A stretch of DNA of 64,000 nucleotides from Adiantum capillus-veneris (lineage: Eukaryota > Streptophyta > Polypodiopsida > Polypodiales > Pteridaceae). The stretch is taken from NCBI GenBank assembly GCA_014529385.2, contig CM043959.1:50548753-50612752 (forward strand), written 5' to 3'. Below, in pieces: positions 22,626-35,780 of the stretch (position 1 is its first letter; each line of letters starts with the position of its first letter). Both the position numbers and the translations under genes were made by a program. A model generated the notes under the pieces. It was not told where the DNA came from. It searched no databases and saw only the letters and a program-made list of their open reading frames with translations.

Positions 22626-23004
22626 GCTCCAGAGACTGTGAGTCTTTGAAAGGAAGATTACATCCTAGAGCGTTCAGTAGAAGTGAAGCTTATATTAAGG
22701 ATCCATTTCCAGAGAATTTATTTGAACCCTCTGGATGGGATCAAATACTGGCGACTCTTGATATCTGCATAAATGAGGTGACCAACACCAAATTTTTTGA
22801 TGAGGATGGCTATGATATAACTCCCTTATTTACGATAAATGTGCTCAAGGAATCTAACGAGGTTTGTGAGTGTGAAAGGAAAATATGTCAGACAGATGGC
22901 TACGTCTTGGAACATAAAGCCAAAGTGCAAATGAAAGAAGCAAAGCAACCACGAGAATATGTCATCATTGACATACCTAAAGAATACACAAAAGCTGTTT
23001 CAAA

Positions 23005-23845
23005 AACTCGGATGGGGCACGAAGACTCTTTGAGATCGTCAATCTCAAGAAGTGAACCTTCAAAAGCAAACATAACAACTCTACAAGAAAACCAACACTC
23101 AATGATCAGGGAAATCTGGCAATGTTCTTTCTCACATCTCTAGGTCATCATGCTATTTTGGAACTCGAATGGACTCGAAATGCAATGAAACTTTAGGAGG
23201 AGGTCTAGGACACCTAGGAGCACTATGCTACCAAGTCTGGTTGCAATCTAACAACGTACCAAAATCACGATACATCATGAAAAAGGTCTTGAAAATTGCA
23301 GCACGTGACATACCAAAAATGTCACCCTATGGTCTAAGAACACTCTCTTATGGTCAAAATGACTAAAAACTATGATTTAAGCACTCAAATTTGCAATTAA
23401 GGCTCACGGACGCGTAGTAGTGAACCACAACAAAACTGACAATTCATACACTTAATTGAAAGAGCAAAGAAAGAGGAACTCAATGCAAGTTTTTGAATCA
23501 AAAATGGATTACCCAATCATTAGTTGCAATGATTACAAGTTGGAGCAGATCGTAGCTTGAGCGTGTGTACAACAAAGCTCTTTCTTCTCCAAAGATAAGC
23601 CTCCTTTTCACATTAAAGTTATTGCCCTTAATACCTAGGGCATTTGTAAATGGCCAGTTGGCCGACTCACATGCACCTTTACAAATATCATCACAGCATT
23701 ACAACTTAGAGAATTGATCCACTACTCTCGAATCAAGATTTACATAGAGTATTACTACACTAGCTCAAAAAACTGATAGAGTACAAATGTGGTGTTCGGC
23801 TATGTGTCTGACCAGTTGGGCACCTGGTTGTCTTCAACTTTGTCT
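23005..23845 (-). repeat. LTR copy B, inverted and truncated
   Basis: Reverse complement of copy A over about 800 bp, from the block near CTCGGATGGG to the LTR start region near 23810-23845. The last 60 bp or so of the LTR are missing. It joins the coding remnant of the Tat/Athila-like element directly, so it marks a rearrangement rather than a normal 3' LTR. Confidence 0.75.
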
Positions 23846-24190
23846 TTGTGGTATGTTCTACTGCAATTTTTAGGAGCTTTTTCATGATGGATCGTGATTT
23901 TGGTACCTTGTTGGATTGCAACTAGACATAGTAGGATAGTGCCCCTAGGTGTCCTACACTTCAAAATGGCGTGATGACCTAGATCTGTGAGAAATGATAT
24001 AGGCAAATATCCCTAATCATTGAGTGTTGGTTTTCTTGTAGAGTTGTGGTGCTTGCTTGTTAAGGTTCACTTCTTAAGATTGACGATCTCAAAGAGTCTC
24101 CGTGCTCCATCCGAGTCACTTCCCTGAGTATTGACATTATGTTAGTACCAAAAATCTATGCTATAGACGTCCCTCACGGCGACCCACTAA
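23846..24190 (+). repeat. LTR copy C, right half only
   Basis: Matches positions about 8755-9130 of copy A in the same orientation, starting mid-LTR at GGTATGTTCTACTGCAATTT and ending GACCCACTAA. It touches copy D without a gap and faces copy B head to head. Confidence 0.75.
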
Positions 24191-25070
24191 TGTTAAGAGA
24201 CAGATCAAATGGACGTCTACCTGACCGAACATATATCCGGACACCACATTTGTAGTCAATTATTTTACCGAGCTAGTGTAGTCAATACAGAGTATTGGAT
24301 TAATTCCCTGAGTTGTAATGTTGTCATGACATTTGTAAAATTCCATGTGAGCTGGCCATAGTCATTTAGAAATCCCTAGGTATAGAGGTTAATAACCTGA
24401 AAGGAGTCTTATCTTTAGGGAATAAAAGAGCTGTATTGTACGTACGCTCAAGCGACCTACGAAGCTCCAACTTGTAGTCAACTTTTCTAACGATTGGGTA
24501 ATCTGTTTTTACTTTTGAAACTTGCATTTTGTTCCTCTTCATTTGCTCTGTCCATTAAGTGTAAGCATTGTCAGTTTTGATGTGGTTTGCAACTACGCGA
24601 CTATGAGCCTTAACTGCAAACTTGAGTGCTTAAATAATTGTTTTTAGTCATTTTGACCATAGGAGATGATAGGGCGACATTTCAAGTATGTTCTGTAGTA
24701 ATTTCCAGGACCTTTTTCATGGTGCATCGTGAATTTTGTACCTTGTTGGATTGCAGCCAGACTTGGTAGGATAGTGCCCCTAGGTGTCCTTGACCTCCTC
24801 CTAAAGTTTCGGTGCATTTCCAGCTCGTTCGAGTGCTGAAATGGCATGATGACCTAGAGCTGTGAGAAAGGACATAGGCAGATTTCCCTGATCGTTGAGT
24901 GTTGGCTTGCTTGGTCAGTTGTTGTGTTTGCTTGTTAAGGTTCACTTCTTGAGATTTACAATCTCAAAGAGTCTCCGTGCCCCATCCGAGTCACTTCCCT
25001 GAGTATTGACATTATGTTAGTACCAAAAAGCTATGTTGCAGACGTTCGTCTCACGGGTGACCCGCTAACA
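24191..25070 (+). repeat. LTR copy D, full length (880 bp)
   Basis: Starts TGTTAAGAG and ends CCCGCTAACA, with TGTTA/TAACA inverted ends. Full-length match to copy A. No primer site follows, so it is a 3' LTR or a solo LTR. Confidence 0.75.
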
Positions 25071-26389
25071 ACATACTACCCCCAACTCCTCTACTCTCTA
25101 AGGCAAGTATCAACCATTCCATTGATGGTGGTAATTGGAGCTCATGTACGAGCTTTGATAATGAGTTTTTGTGAGATTTAGAGAATTCTAGGACTTGAGT
25201 AAATTGCAAAAATTTCCAACTTTTTTCCAAGTACAAATTCTTTTTGCGACGATATTTTTGAGTACAAAACAACATCAACAACAACTGGTTGCATCATACA
25301 AGCCACTCATTGCTAGAACACATATTTGCTATTTCTAAGTGATGATTAGTAGTCGTTAAATTAGACATAGTTAATCTCTTGGAAAAAGTATGCAATGGAA
25401 ATTCTAAAAGCATTTGGAATAATGGACTGTAAACTTGTGAGCACCCCAATGGAGGTGAAGATAGTGCTTCGCACAATTTCATTAACTATAAGTTAGTGAT
25501 ACAACTCAATGTGCCATAGAATCCAAGTTTTCACTGTCACAACGTAGCGATGATTAACGGCCATGATGCCAAGGTGTGAAATACTCCGGTGAAGGATTTA
25601 CCACTAGATATTCAAGGGTATCACATGTCCTTGAATTTTCAAGTCATGAATATGAATCGACAGATGTGGTCCTTTGTCAGGAGTGGTTATATAGTTTATG
25701 ATCATCATTAAAACATAGGTATGAGCACAATGGTTTGATGTTTGAATCCAATGACATGCATGTGTTTTTTTGGGGGACAAGAATGTTCCTTCATTGCCAC
25801 TTATTTGTACAGCCAATATTATGAATCTCTATTCTCAAGATGAAATAGAAGAACTTTTTTTGTGTTACTCACTGTGTCATTTTCTGTCAAATGTTGATAA
25901 TGTTTTGAATAAAAATTCCTCAATGTCACAAATTTCTCTCAATCAGACTCACAATCAAAACTCAAGAGAAAAACACAATTTTCTTCAATAGGTTAGATGC
26001 AGATCAACAACTCAAATTTTTGACTTGCCTACTAGGTTCTCGTAAGTGCCAAGAATCTTGTATAATTGATGGAATTGTAATATAGCACTCGGATAATGAG
26101 ATATGTCACATGGAAAGTCGTAGAAGTTGTTGCTTGGTTCTCCCATAGTGCCCAAAATGTAGGTATCCACACATAGAGCTCAATGCGACAAACACAATGG
26201 TGCCCTTGTAATTTTGATGCGACAATTGTGTCTTGAAATGCAAAGAATTGAATTCACAGTAGTGGAAGATAACACATGACGTACAGAAGAACCTTATCTC
26301 CTCATTAGTTTCATAATAATGCTAATGTCAAAGACTTCACAAAATTTTCCTTTTATATCAAAGATTATGTTGATGGAAGGTAGAAGACA
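25071..26389. other. Mostly unassigned, with one copia fragment
   Basis: No gene is supported apart from the copia reverse transcriptase piece at 25385-25465. Short frames on both strands lack motifs. Confidence 0.5.
25385..25465 (+). pseudogene. Ty1/copia reverse transcriptase fragment
   Basis: The plus strand encodes YAMEILKAFGIMDCKLVSTP, the stretch after the copia RT core that typically reads KYA..IL.RF.M.D....TPM. Only about 27 codons are recognisable, so it is a short fossil. Confidence 0.6.
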
Positions 26390-28570
26390 ATGTGAGAGCC
26401 CAGTTGACAGACATTCTTTCCTATCAAGTGCATGAGAAGATCATCAAAGTTCCATGTTTTAATTCAGCTTCTCCACCACCACCCAAATTTCTCTCGAATG
26501 CATACACTCTATTCTTTGATGGTGCTTTTTGAAGAGCCATAGGAAAAGCGGAACGGGGGGAGGGTGTTTTGGTGAGCCCGAAAGGAGAAGTGGTGATGAA
26601 AGATCAAGTGGTTCTAGAAGGATCCATAAGCAACATTGAAGCGGAGTGCAATGTTCTACTCAGTGGGTTGGAGATATGCTTAGCCGAAAAGATACCACTT
26701 ATGGTGAAAGGTGATGTTTTGCTAGTTGTGAAACAAATTCTTGGTATTTGGTCTTGTAAGAATGAAAGACTTAGCTCCAAATTTCTATCGTTCGTAAATT
26801 TTTGGGAAAATTTAAAAAAGTGCAACTATCACATACCTAGAAAAGAAAATCATGATGTATACTTACTAGTTTAACAAGCAATCCTTGGGGGGGTCACTTA
26901 ATAATTATGTGACTATCACATGAGTGCAAGAGAAGGGCTTATTAAATTTCTTTTTTCTCGCATTTTCACATACAGAAGGGTACCTTAAAATGGAATCGGG
27001 AAAAAAGTTTATAGATTGAATAGAAAAAGGGTGTATTTTATTTTTCTAAAATTCACAAATAAGGAGTTTTATAAATAGTCCTTGAACGTACCCGGTATAC
27101 ACTATTTATACATAGTGACCCCCCGAGGAGAAATCTCATGTCAAAATGAAGTGAAAGTCATCATTGTAACTGCAACAATGAAGAGGCCACAATATGCAGG
27201 CATGGAGTCCTTAGCACCTATGGTTAACTACATCTTGGAGGGAGAATTTTCTAAAGATTCCACAACAACACAAAGAAGGAGGCTCGTCAAGAAGGCAAGC
27301 TCATTTCTATGGCTAGAGGGATATTTGTATCAAAAGGGTAAGGATCTTGTTTGTAGATGAGTGCCATATACTAGTGAAATTCCTAAATCTTGAGAGGGCT
27401 GCACGAAGAAGCTTGTGGGGGTCATTTTTTGCATGAGATAACAATATAAAAAATCTTGTTACCTAGGTATGTTTGGCCAAGTATGCATGTGGATTTCCAA
27501 CATTGGTGTAGAAGTTGCTACTATTGCCAAATCAATGGCAACAAAGTTGTAGTATGGACCTCGACAACCAATCATTGTTTGTGTTCCTTTTGAAAAATGG
27601 GAAATTGATGCTATGGGTCCGTTTCCTAGAACACAATATTTGTAAAGTCTATATCCTTGTTGCTATTAACTATATGACAAGATGGATAGAAGCACAAAAA
27701 GTATCATGAGTAAATGAAAAGACAGTGAGTAGATTTGTTTATATTAAAATCATCTGCAAGTTTGGTACACCTCTTGAAATTGTCTCTGATAATGGTCCAG
27801 GTTTCAAAAAGGGTTTACTAACGAAAGTATGCGATGAACTTAAAATTCACCACAGATATAGCACATCATATTATATAGCGGATTGATATTATAATTTTAT
27901 AATGATAGCCCCTTTTAGATCTATAAATAGAATGTTTTCATGCTAATAATGCATCTTGGAACACGTTTCCAATGGTCAAATCCATGCATAAGGGATCAAA
28001 TGATTTTGTAGAGAAAGCTAAGAGGATCATTGCACGAATCATAAGGAAGATGATGAAGAGTAAGCCAAAGTTATGGGATGGTTTCTTAGATGGGGCATTA
28101 TGTGCAAAAAATTGAACTTCACATTCCCACTTTTAAGCTTACATGTACACAAGACCAAAAGGGAAATGAAGCATGGATTAATAGGCTCCTCATCATGGTG
28201 CAAATAGAGTGGAAAAGCGATTCAACGTACAAGTGCTATGAGAAGAAAGCTTTGTATCTCAAGGAGAATCTTGAAAAGGGTCTCAAAGATGAAGGGAGTA
28301 ATGAGAAGAGCCTAGTCCTTCACTACTACAACACTAGTCAATCCCGGTTTGATGGTAAGTTTGAAAATAGATGGGAAGGGCCTTACATTGCGAAGAAAGC
28401 TTATACAGGTGGCCACTACCAATTGATGGACCTAGATGGAAAAGAGCATGCTAAGGAAGGTCAATGGATATCAACTCAAGCCTTATATAAGGCGCATCAT
28501 TCCAGAAGATTTGGACATGGAACAAGCCAAGGAGAGGTTGCAATAACTCAAAAGCTAAATGAATAAACTT
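26390..28570 (+). mobile_element. Tat-lineage pol remnant: archaeal-type RNase H and integrase
   Basis: 26390-26880 encodes a linker and an RNase H of the additional (archaeal) type carried by Tat elements: LFFDGAF, EAECNVLLSGLEICL, VKGDVLLVVKQI. 27290-27860 holds an integrase N-terminal region and core (YLYQKGKDLVCR, AINYMTRWIEAQKV, EIVSDNGPGFKKG). 28090-28566 is the integrase C-terminus (GKFENRWEGPYIAKKAY, HYQLMDLDGKE). The coding part is broken in several places. No reverse transcriptase belongs to it here. It ends where a minus-strand element begins, about 15 bp away. Confidence 0.75.
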
Positions 28571-28579
28571 TACCGTGTA

Positions 28580-30620
28580 CTTCACCTCAATGTGAGAAAA
28601 TAATGTAACCTCCTTGATGCTTCTAGGCACTGCTGTTTCCATGAGAGCTTTAGTCATGGATGGATCCACTTCAATTTTCCTTTTGTGATATTATGTCGCC
28701 AAGAAAAATGACTTTGTCTTCCCCAATGTGGCACTTGTCTAGGTTGAGCTGCCCTCCAAGGTTATCTAGGCACTACCATCCTTGTTCTACCTTTTTCACA
28801 TGTAAAGATTTTGAGCTTATAGATACAAAAATCATCAATGAACACCCTTATTGAATTCCCAAAAACAGGTTGGAACACAAAATTCATGAACGGTTGGAAG
28901 GTGGCTGGTGCATTAGTTAGGCTAAAAGGCATGACTTGAAATGAAAAACATCCGCAAGGTGTAATGAATTTTGTTTTCCTTTTATCTTCCCTTGTGTTGC
29001 GTATTTGGAAGTATCTTGAATCACCATCACAAATCATGTACTTTCATGTCATGCTACTTAATTTAGAATCTCATCTTGGAAAGGAAGAGGAAAGTGGTTC
29101 CTCTTAGTCCCTTCATTAAGTGGTCCATAGTCCACGCACACCCTCCATTTTCCATTCTTCTTTGGAGTCATCACTATTGGGGACACCCACTCTCAATTCT
29201 TTATTGGATAGATAAAAAATGCAGATGGTATCTTTCTAACCTCCTTCAAAAGTGTTTCCTCCTTTGCAACACCCAACCTTTGTAGCTTCTACATTCAGGG
29301 ATGACTTTTTGACCTTAGCTCATTTTGATGTTGGATGACATCAACTCCTCTAACATCAATGTAACCTTTGACAAACAAGTTAGGAATTTTTTTTACCATT
29401 TATTTATACTCTCCCCTTTCCACTTGTGTGAGGGTTTTGGAAAGCATACCCTCTAGAAACTCTTCATTATGTCCTTGTGGCTCCTCTTGTGGTGGCTCTT
29501 CTGACTCTACTTCTTTTGACATCTAATCGAGAGATTTGAATTTGATACCCATCACTTCTATAGAGGAATCTTCTTCAGTGGTGGTGAGGCTACTATCTTA
29601 CTCTTCCAAGGTTTTAGTTGTGAGCTATTCTTTTGTTTCAGTTGGTGTAGAGTCCCCTTATAGATCCTCTTGACATTGCTCCTTCATGTTTTAGACAATC
29701 TTCCTATGGTTGTCGTTTTTGCATATGAGTTTCCCCCTTTTCTAGTCTTGCAAGGCTTGCATTTGCATTAGCCATGGCTGATCAAAGATCAGTGGGACAT
29801 CCATTCCCTTTGGTGATCATCACAAAGAAATGAAAATTATTTTTAATCCAAAGGACCTCTACTCCCATAGACTTGAGAAGCCCCAAGCAACGTGCCTTGC
29901 TATTATTTTCCATTTTTACATTAATTTCCATTTGTTCTTGGATCCTCAACCTTAATTTGTTTATGAGATTTTGTGTCATGATATTGATTTGAGTGCCTCT
30001 ATCTACAAGCCTTCTTTTGACAAGTCTACCCTTTAGATAACAATCATGTGTTGGAGTGATGTCCTCTTGAGCCTCTACTTGTGCATTTTTTACAACAGGT
30101 ACCTCTCCCTTGACTTTCACCCTCGTGCTTACTCCTTGTGCAAGCTCTTTCCTCACTTGTGGACACAGGGCAAAAAATTGAGGCCAATAAATGTTAGGAC
30201 CCTTACCTTGCATATCCTCAATCAAACTGTATGGATCCATCCCATGACCAAGTGGAAAGTCTTGGAGATTGATCTGCCTTCTTCTATTCACTTTGACTTT
30301 CTATTCCTTACCCCTCTTCTTACTACTCTTTGGTTGATCTTCCTACACTTTTTCTTTAACACAATCTCTTTTTATCCCATTTTCTTCTATGACCTCATCA
30401 TTTTTTTGAGATGGATGAGCTACCTCTACTACATGTGCAGTAGAATCTGGTAGAGGTGGGATAGTCTCTCCTCCATTGTTGGTAGGTGATGGTGGCCTTA
30501 CATTAGACACTGGTCCTGTGTTCCTTTGTTGCACCAAGAGTGGTTGTCGTGGCAAGTCATTTGCATTCATCATCACCGAATAGTTTAGGTTTTCCTTGGC
30601 TCTCCTCATGGACAAGGAAA
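28580..30620 (-). mobile_element. Ty3/gypsy remnant (gag end, protease, reverse transcriptase)
   Basis: On the minus strand: a gag end (about 30343-30615), a region with ITYGQLL-like sequence (NIYWPQFFALCPQVRKEL), a protease-like part (RLVDRGTQINIMTQNLINKL; about 29782-30020), and RT (about 28590-29360) with DSRYFQIRN, VMPFSLTNAPATFQ and VFIDDFCIY. RNase H and integrase are missing. Style resembles Tat/Athila rather than chromoviruses. Broken, several breaks, old. It lies tail to tail with the plus-strand pol remnant on its left. Confidence 0.7.
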
Positions 30621-30639
30621 ATCATGCATGCCATGTCCT

Positions 30640-32036
30640 CTTTTTCCAAAATTCCAGCACTCCACCACTGGCCTATGTCTAGGATCTAGATCCATTGTGA
30701 AATAAGGTGGCCCTCTTGGTCCTACACCTTGTGCAAAATGAATGGAAAAATTGTCAGTTGACTCATTGAGCCTATTGATTACCTCCGACGTGACTTCTAG
30801 GACTTCACAATGGCTAGACCGTTTTCCAGTCTCCCTTGTTGGGTTGTCTTCATTACTACCACACCTACAAGCATCCCTAGTAGCAGATCAAGAATATTTG
30901 AAGAGAAAACAAAAATACAAGAAGAAGCCAGAAACAGTGCCGATGAAGACTAGGGCATTTGAGCTCTTATAGCTTGAAGAGGATGTTGATCTCACCATAG
31001 TGACACCAAAATCCTCCATAGACGCGCTTGAGACAAAACAAGTGCAACTTGATAGCTTCACATATGAAGCAAAAAAAATCTCTAAATGTGAATATAAAGA
31101 CAAAGACTAAAGACATCTAGAAGAAGGTCCATGGTCTGGGAGCAGAGAATCTTACATTTAGCTAATGTGGCCCAGCTTACTTCCAAGTAAATCACCAAAA
31201 CATGACACCAATAGTCTCTATCATATCCATTAATGAAATATTATATTCTCAAGCTCAAAGAATGTCTTGTCAAATATCAAGCCATAGATATTATGGATCA
31301 ACACCCTGCTTGGAGAATGTATTAGTTGAAGAAGCACCCAAGGTACCTCATTCTTTATACTCAATCTCCATTGAAAATTAAAAGGGACCCCATTCTGTGT
31401 CTAGAGATAAGAGTTCACAGTTGCAGCAACCATCAACTCATTCTCAAGAAACATCCTACATGTCTATATTACCCCCAAGTTGATCCCACCAAAAGGCTAA
31501 GATTTTTAAGATTATATGGTCAAGACATTATTGGAAGCTATAGAGATCTTCAAAATAATCCTAGATTTTGTCTGCATCATGTTCACAAAGGTTTCCAAGA
31601 TGCTTCTTACATGCATCCAACCTTCCACTAGGAAGATCAGAGAGATGCTCCTTGGATGACTTTGCTAGAGTGCAACCAAGGACTATGCTATGATTTGTTA
31701 GATCACCACCTGATGAAATTATCTATGTATTTTATGCTAGAGTCATGTTCTTGCCCTCATACTACAAACAGATCTTAAAAGAGGAATTCTACATGGGGCT
31801 CTTTCCTTCCGATCCAAAATCTTTGCCCCGTGGTGGAAATTCTTTATGCTAGATTTGATGGCTTCACCGCAATGAAGATCAACACTCCAATGGATTTATA
31901 GACCCTAGCCAAAGATGACAAGAAGCTACGCATCAAGTACTATGATGCCCCGGAATCACTAAAAATGCAAAGGAAAGCTCGCAAGCCTGATCACTACCCA
32001 ACCCCTTGAAGCTATGTTGTGGGAATGACCCAATAT
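30640..32036 (+). other. Degenerate 3' region of a plus-strand LTR element
   Basis: Lys-rich coding-like pieces (QEYLKRKQKYKKKPE near 30890; YARVMFLPSYYKQI near 31735) lie ahead of a purine tract and an LTR. Tat elements often carry extra sequence between pol and the 3' LTR, so this may be that region of the plus-strand remnant at 26390-28570. That link is inference. Confidence 0.4.
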
Positions 32037-32049
32037 AGGAGGGGGGAAA
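32037..32049 (+). other. Polypurine tract
   Basis: AGGAGGGGGGAAA directly precedes an LTR start TGTTAGCAC, the normal plus-strand priming arrangement. Confidence 0.7.
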
Positions 32050-32889
32050 TGTTAGCACATTTCGAATATCACAGCTTATATATCTAGCCTATGATAGAAT
32101 TCCTTTTTTTTTCAATATAGATAGCTATAGCCTTAAGACATTGTAATTATTTAATTTTTGGATTTAATTTGTAATTAGCTATGTGATTATGAGCCATGCA
32201 AAGTGGGGTTAAATGCTTATAGATTGTATCATTGAAATCTTAGGCTGCAAAAGAGTTAGAATGTTTCTCATTTTTGAACCCAAAACCTTTGGCTAAGGTA
32301 TAAAAGCCAATTTTTTTGTAAAACGTAGAGGACATTTTTTGGATAATAAGTGGTACAACTGTTCTACACAGCACTGCGTACTCTTTTATGATCTTCTCAA
32401 GCTCATAACACCCTAGTGAAGTGTTTGTTTGAAATTTTTTCTGTGTCATTGCGTTCAAAGGTGAAAGCTCTTCATGACATTCTGCTTTTATCGCCGTAAA
32501 ATTATGTTTATTTTTAATTCTCATTTGCTCCTTAATATGCTCATAACTTGGGATTCACATAGCAAAACGACGTTTTATGCCTTGGAGGGGTGTTAGGGCG
32601 TCATTGCTAAGCTCTATGATTCATTTGCGACTGAAAACGGTTAGGTCAAATTTGTTCTGTAAATAATAAGGTTGATTTTGGAAAATGGTGAAAAGGGGCA
32701 TTTCAGGGCATGGGCATGTCTTTAGATGTTGCGTACCCATCCTATATGTTTCATCTCACTTGGACTTTGTTTGCTTGGTGATTCAGAAAGATTTTCTTGT
32801 AATGTCATAGTGAACATTTGTTGCCTGACATGTAGTTTAGTGTAGTTTTGAGTAGATAGGGAATAAGTGTGTTTTTTGGGAGCTTAACA
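32050..32889 (+). repeat. 3' LTR following the purine tract
   Basis: About 840 bp, starts TGTTAGCACA and ends GAGCTTAACA, with inverted TGTTA/TAACA ends. A TATAAAAG box lies at 32299-32306, giving a U3 of about 250 bp. The sequence does not match LTR copies A-D. The right boundary is less certain. Confidence 0.6.
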
Positions 32890-33650
32890 ACCTCTCGTAG
32901 CATCCATACATTAGTCAAGTCGACTCCGTCCCATGGTATGAAATTTATGTTTGTGGTTATCACAGTCACTACAATAAGATAGCAGTCTTAGCATTTGGAG
33001 TGCCCCACATGGACAGACTAACTGATTGATATACCTTTTTTCCCAATCCTGTGCACTTTGACCAGCCACCTCCGATCACTAGCCGACCCTATTGGCCATT
33101 GCCTATTCCAAATGAACCCACATGTTGTTTGCGAGCTGGTTCCCTTAGCTTCGACCAGCTACCGAGCCCACCCCAAAGGGCCTTTCCCACGGCTTGGTTG
33201 AGGTTCTCTTTCCTACTAAGATCCAAACCCTTGCTAAGGACACTTTTCCCACAACAAGTAAGAGTGTTGTCCCACTGTAGAAAACCACAAAGAAATCAAA
33301 CCCTCGGTAGCACTTCAAAGATTCATTCTCATTGAAGTAAATCCATTGAGCCTTAAGCTTTCTCCATTTTGGAAGCTTTTCCCATGCTAACCTTCAAGTA
33401 ATATTTCAAGCAAAGTTTTCTTGAGCTTCAACTCTCCGATAGTTGTAAAGAGGTACTTCACAAAAGTGAAGAGTGACTTCACACTTGGGATATATTTTTT
33501 AAATTCCCTTGAAGATTCATAAAACCACAATATCTTTAATATATATGCACTAATCATAAGGTAATTTTTTATGTACTCTAGAAAGAAGACACTACGAAGA
33601 GAGCCCCTTGGTAAGACCTGCTCTCTTATGTGCACTAGTTAGATGAATCC
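32890..33650. other. No gene recognised
   Basis: Short overlapping frames on both strands without motifs. Nothing supported. Confidence 0.5.
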
Positions 33651-34010
33651 TCTACTGCTCTTAATGCATGACAAACCCTAGAAAGACTCTTTGGAGCTAA
33701 AGGAAAGCACTCAAAGAATTTCATTTAAAATGCAATTGTATGAGCTCATGATGGAGAGTGATAAGGACCTATCTAGTCTCACTGATAGGATTAAAATAAT
33801 TTTCACAAAACTAGTGAACATAGAGTCATCAAATACACAAGAATACCAAGTGGTTGTGCTCTTAAATGCCCTTCCTTAGGAGTATCATCAAATTGTAAAT
33901 GTGCTCAAAGAAAACAGAACCATTACCCTTGTAACATTTAATGGCCTAGTAGCTTGTGTAGCGGAAAAGAACATGAACATAGTGAGCATTTCATAAGAAT
34001 AGATTACTAA
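33651..34010 (+). pseudogene. Ty1/copia gag fragment
   Basis: TLWS-type sequence followed by MQLYELMMESDKDLSSLTDR, then IIFTKLVNIES, then EYHQIVNVLKENRTITL. This is the UBN2 region of copia gag. The fragment has no LTR or pol attached. Fossil with a few breaks. Confidence 0.75.
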
Positions 34011-34110
34011 TGCGCATAGCAAGAGTGCTTGGATGGAGAGAGCAACAAAAAGCATCACACCTAGTTAGATAGGCATGAACAATAATTCAAAAGATAAAGA
34101 AACTAAGGTA

Positions 34111-34147
34111 TTGACAACAGTTGAGGACCGGATTTACATGGAGCCGG
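34111..34147 (+). repeat. 37-bp block shared with 54658-54694
   Basis: TTGACAACAGTT.AGGACC.GATTTA followed by GAGCCGG occurs at both places in the same orientation, while the sequences on either side differ. Identity and function are unknown. Confidence 0.6.
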
Positions 34148-34159
34148 TCCCGCCTCCAA

Positions 34160-35780
34160 AAGGCTTTGTATTATAGGTTTCCCCCATCAAGAGAGACATT
34201 TTACAATACAATTCTTTGTACGTGTTTCTTCAATAACTAGATAGTGCAATGAGAATGGAATTTTCAAGCACTAAGCAAAAACTTTAAAACACAACATCAA
34301 TTCCCTCGTGGTCTCAGACCCACGACCTCACACACCTTCGAAGATGGTGAGAGCTAGTGGGGTATGAGAGTAGATTGAGAGAAAGAAGGAGTAGTCTTAT
34401 GAGAAAGAAGTATATCTCCTCACATAGTCACTCATAATAGCTTAGCATAGCTTATTAATTAGCATGGTAGAGGACATGATCATGCATTGAAGCTTGGCTC
34501 TTGGTTGGATTTGCATCACAAAGCCAAGAGTTGTTGGTGTAGGCTTCCCTTCTCACAAGCTTTGAGTAGATGATGAGCTTTCCATTAAATCCTGAGAAGG
34601 AGAGAGAGAGTCTTATTGCTTCACACATGAGATTGTGTGAGTGTGTGTGTGATAATGCCTTGCCAAAATCAGCCCCCTCTCTCTCTTGGTCGACCCCTCT
34701 TGTAATCTACTCATGCTGGTACCCCATTGGACCCTGCAAAGCTTAGCCAATCATAATTGAGAAGAATAAGTGATAGCCTTGTGACATGTTTTCCCCTTTC
34801 CCCTTTTGTGAGAGCCTTAGGTAATTTGATTATGCAATTAGACTCTCATTGGACCCCTTGGTGTTCTTGCCAGTAGGAAGTAGGCAAGCCATTGGGCTGC
34901 TAAATGCTCGTTGGACCCCTTGTGAGACTGTCCAATAGTTTTCTAGAGAGCTTAATTTATTTAGGTTCTTTTCTCAAGTGTTTTTAAATGAATCAAACTA
35001 TATTTACTCTAGCCTAACTCTCATTGATCCACCTCTATGGCCATCCAATAGGATTTGCGTGCACCTTGGGGGAAACAGGGCTAGGGAGATGACATGTGTC
35101 CCCTATTCCCTTTGTGTAAAGGGCTTGCAGAGAGAGAGAGTGTGTGTGTGTGTGTGTGTGTGTTTCTCTCTCATCCCCTATTTACAAGGCTTACCCCCTC
35201 CTCTTTAAGAGTCTTTGAAGACTTTTTTCATACTACAAACCATCCAATTTTCCTAAGGAATGACCATTGGACTTAACCTTTGAATTTTGAAACCTTAGCA
35301 TTTTGGAAGTCTTAATTGGCTGAACCTTAGGTCTTTGAAGTCCATTGCTTGCAATTGCTCTTTTGTAGATGGTCCCCCTTTGGATCGCTATTTTTCCTCC
35401 TTTGGATCCCTACTGTGACCAGTCTGCTAAACTTACCAATAATCTAGCTTTTTCTCCCCTGGTACTTCCCCATATTAAATGATCAGTTTAACATGAGAAA
35501 ATCATTTAGGAAAATTAAATATTAGTTATTATCACATTACCTCTCTCTTGAAATCATAATCGTCCTTGACTATGGGTTAGAGAAGATAAAGCCTATCCAT
35601 TCGTCCTTTTTCTAGTGGGTAGAGGATCCCTATCTTACCCTACGACATCGTTGAAGAATGGATGACTAATCCATTTGGCGCTTGAGAGCCTAAGGCTGCC
35701 ACAACCATGTATGCGCATTAGTCCTATCAATCTTCCATAATAGAGTGACAAGATCTACTTGGTGTTAGGAAGACTTCGTT
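34160..35780 (-). mobile_element. 3' end of a chromovirus-like element (purine tract plus LTR)
   Basis: 35541-35780 matches 47635-47890, the 3' internal end of the chromovirus at 47-54.7 kb. In minus orientation both have the purine tract CAAGAGAGAGG, then an LTR start (TGTGATAATA here at about 35538, running left). The left LTR end is not located. No coding parts remain. It includes an (AG)n(TG)n run at 35129-35162. Confidence 0.55.

Larger units (their letters stand above)
8224..23004 (+). mobile_element. Tat/Athila-like Ty3/gypsy element (split by a chromovirus)
   Basis: Parts in order on the plus strand are a 0.91-kb LTR (8224-9134), an Asp-tRNA-like primer site (9138-9156), a long leader with repeated palindromes (9157-10122 and 17526-19320), gag with CCHC-like knuckles (19330-21480), and protease (about 21800-22625). 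About 380 bp of further coding-like sequence ends where an inverted copy of the same LTR begins. Reverse transcriptase, RNase H and integrase are absent here. The whole of 10123-17525 is a later chromovirus insertion. The element is broken: coding sequence is interrupted in several places and the 3' half has been replaced by rearranged LTR copies. The assignment to the Tat/Athila branch rests on the primer site and on protease and gag style. Confidence 0.65.

Noticed and set aside
22985-23830. LTR copy B as the regular 3' LTR of the Tat/Athila-like element
   Set aside because: It is in the opposite orientation to the 5' LTR, so it cannot be the normal partner.
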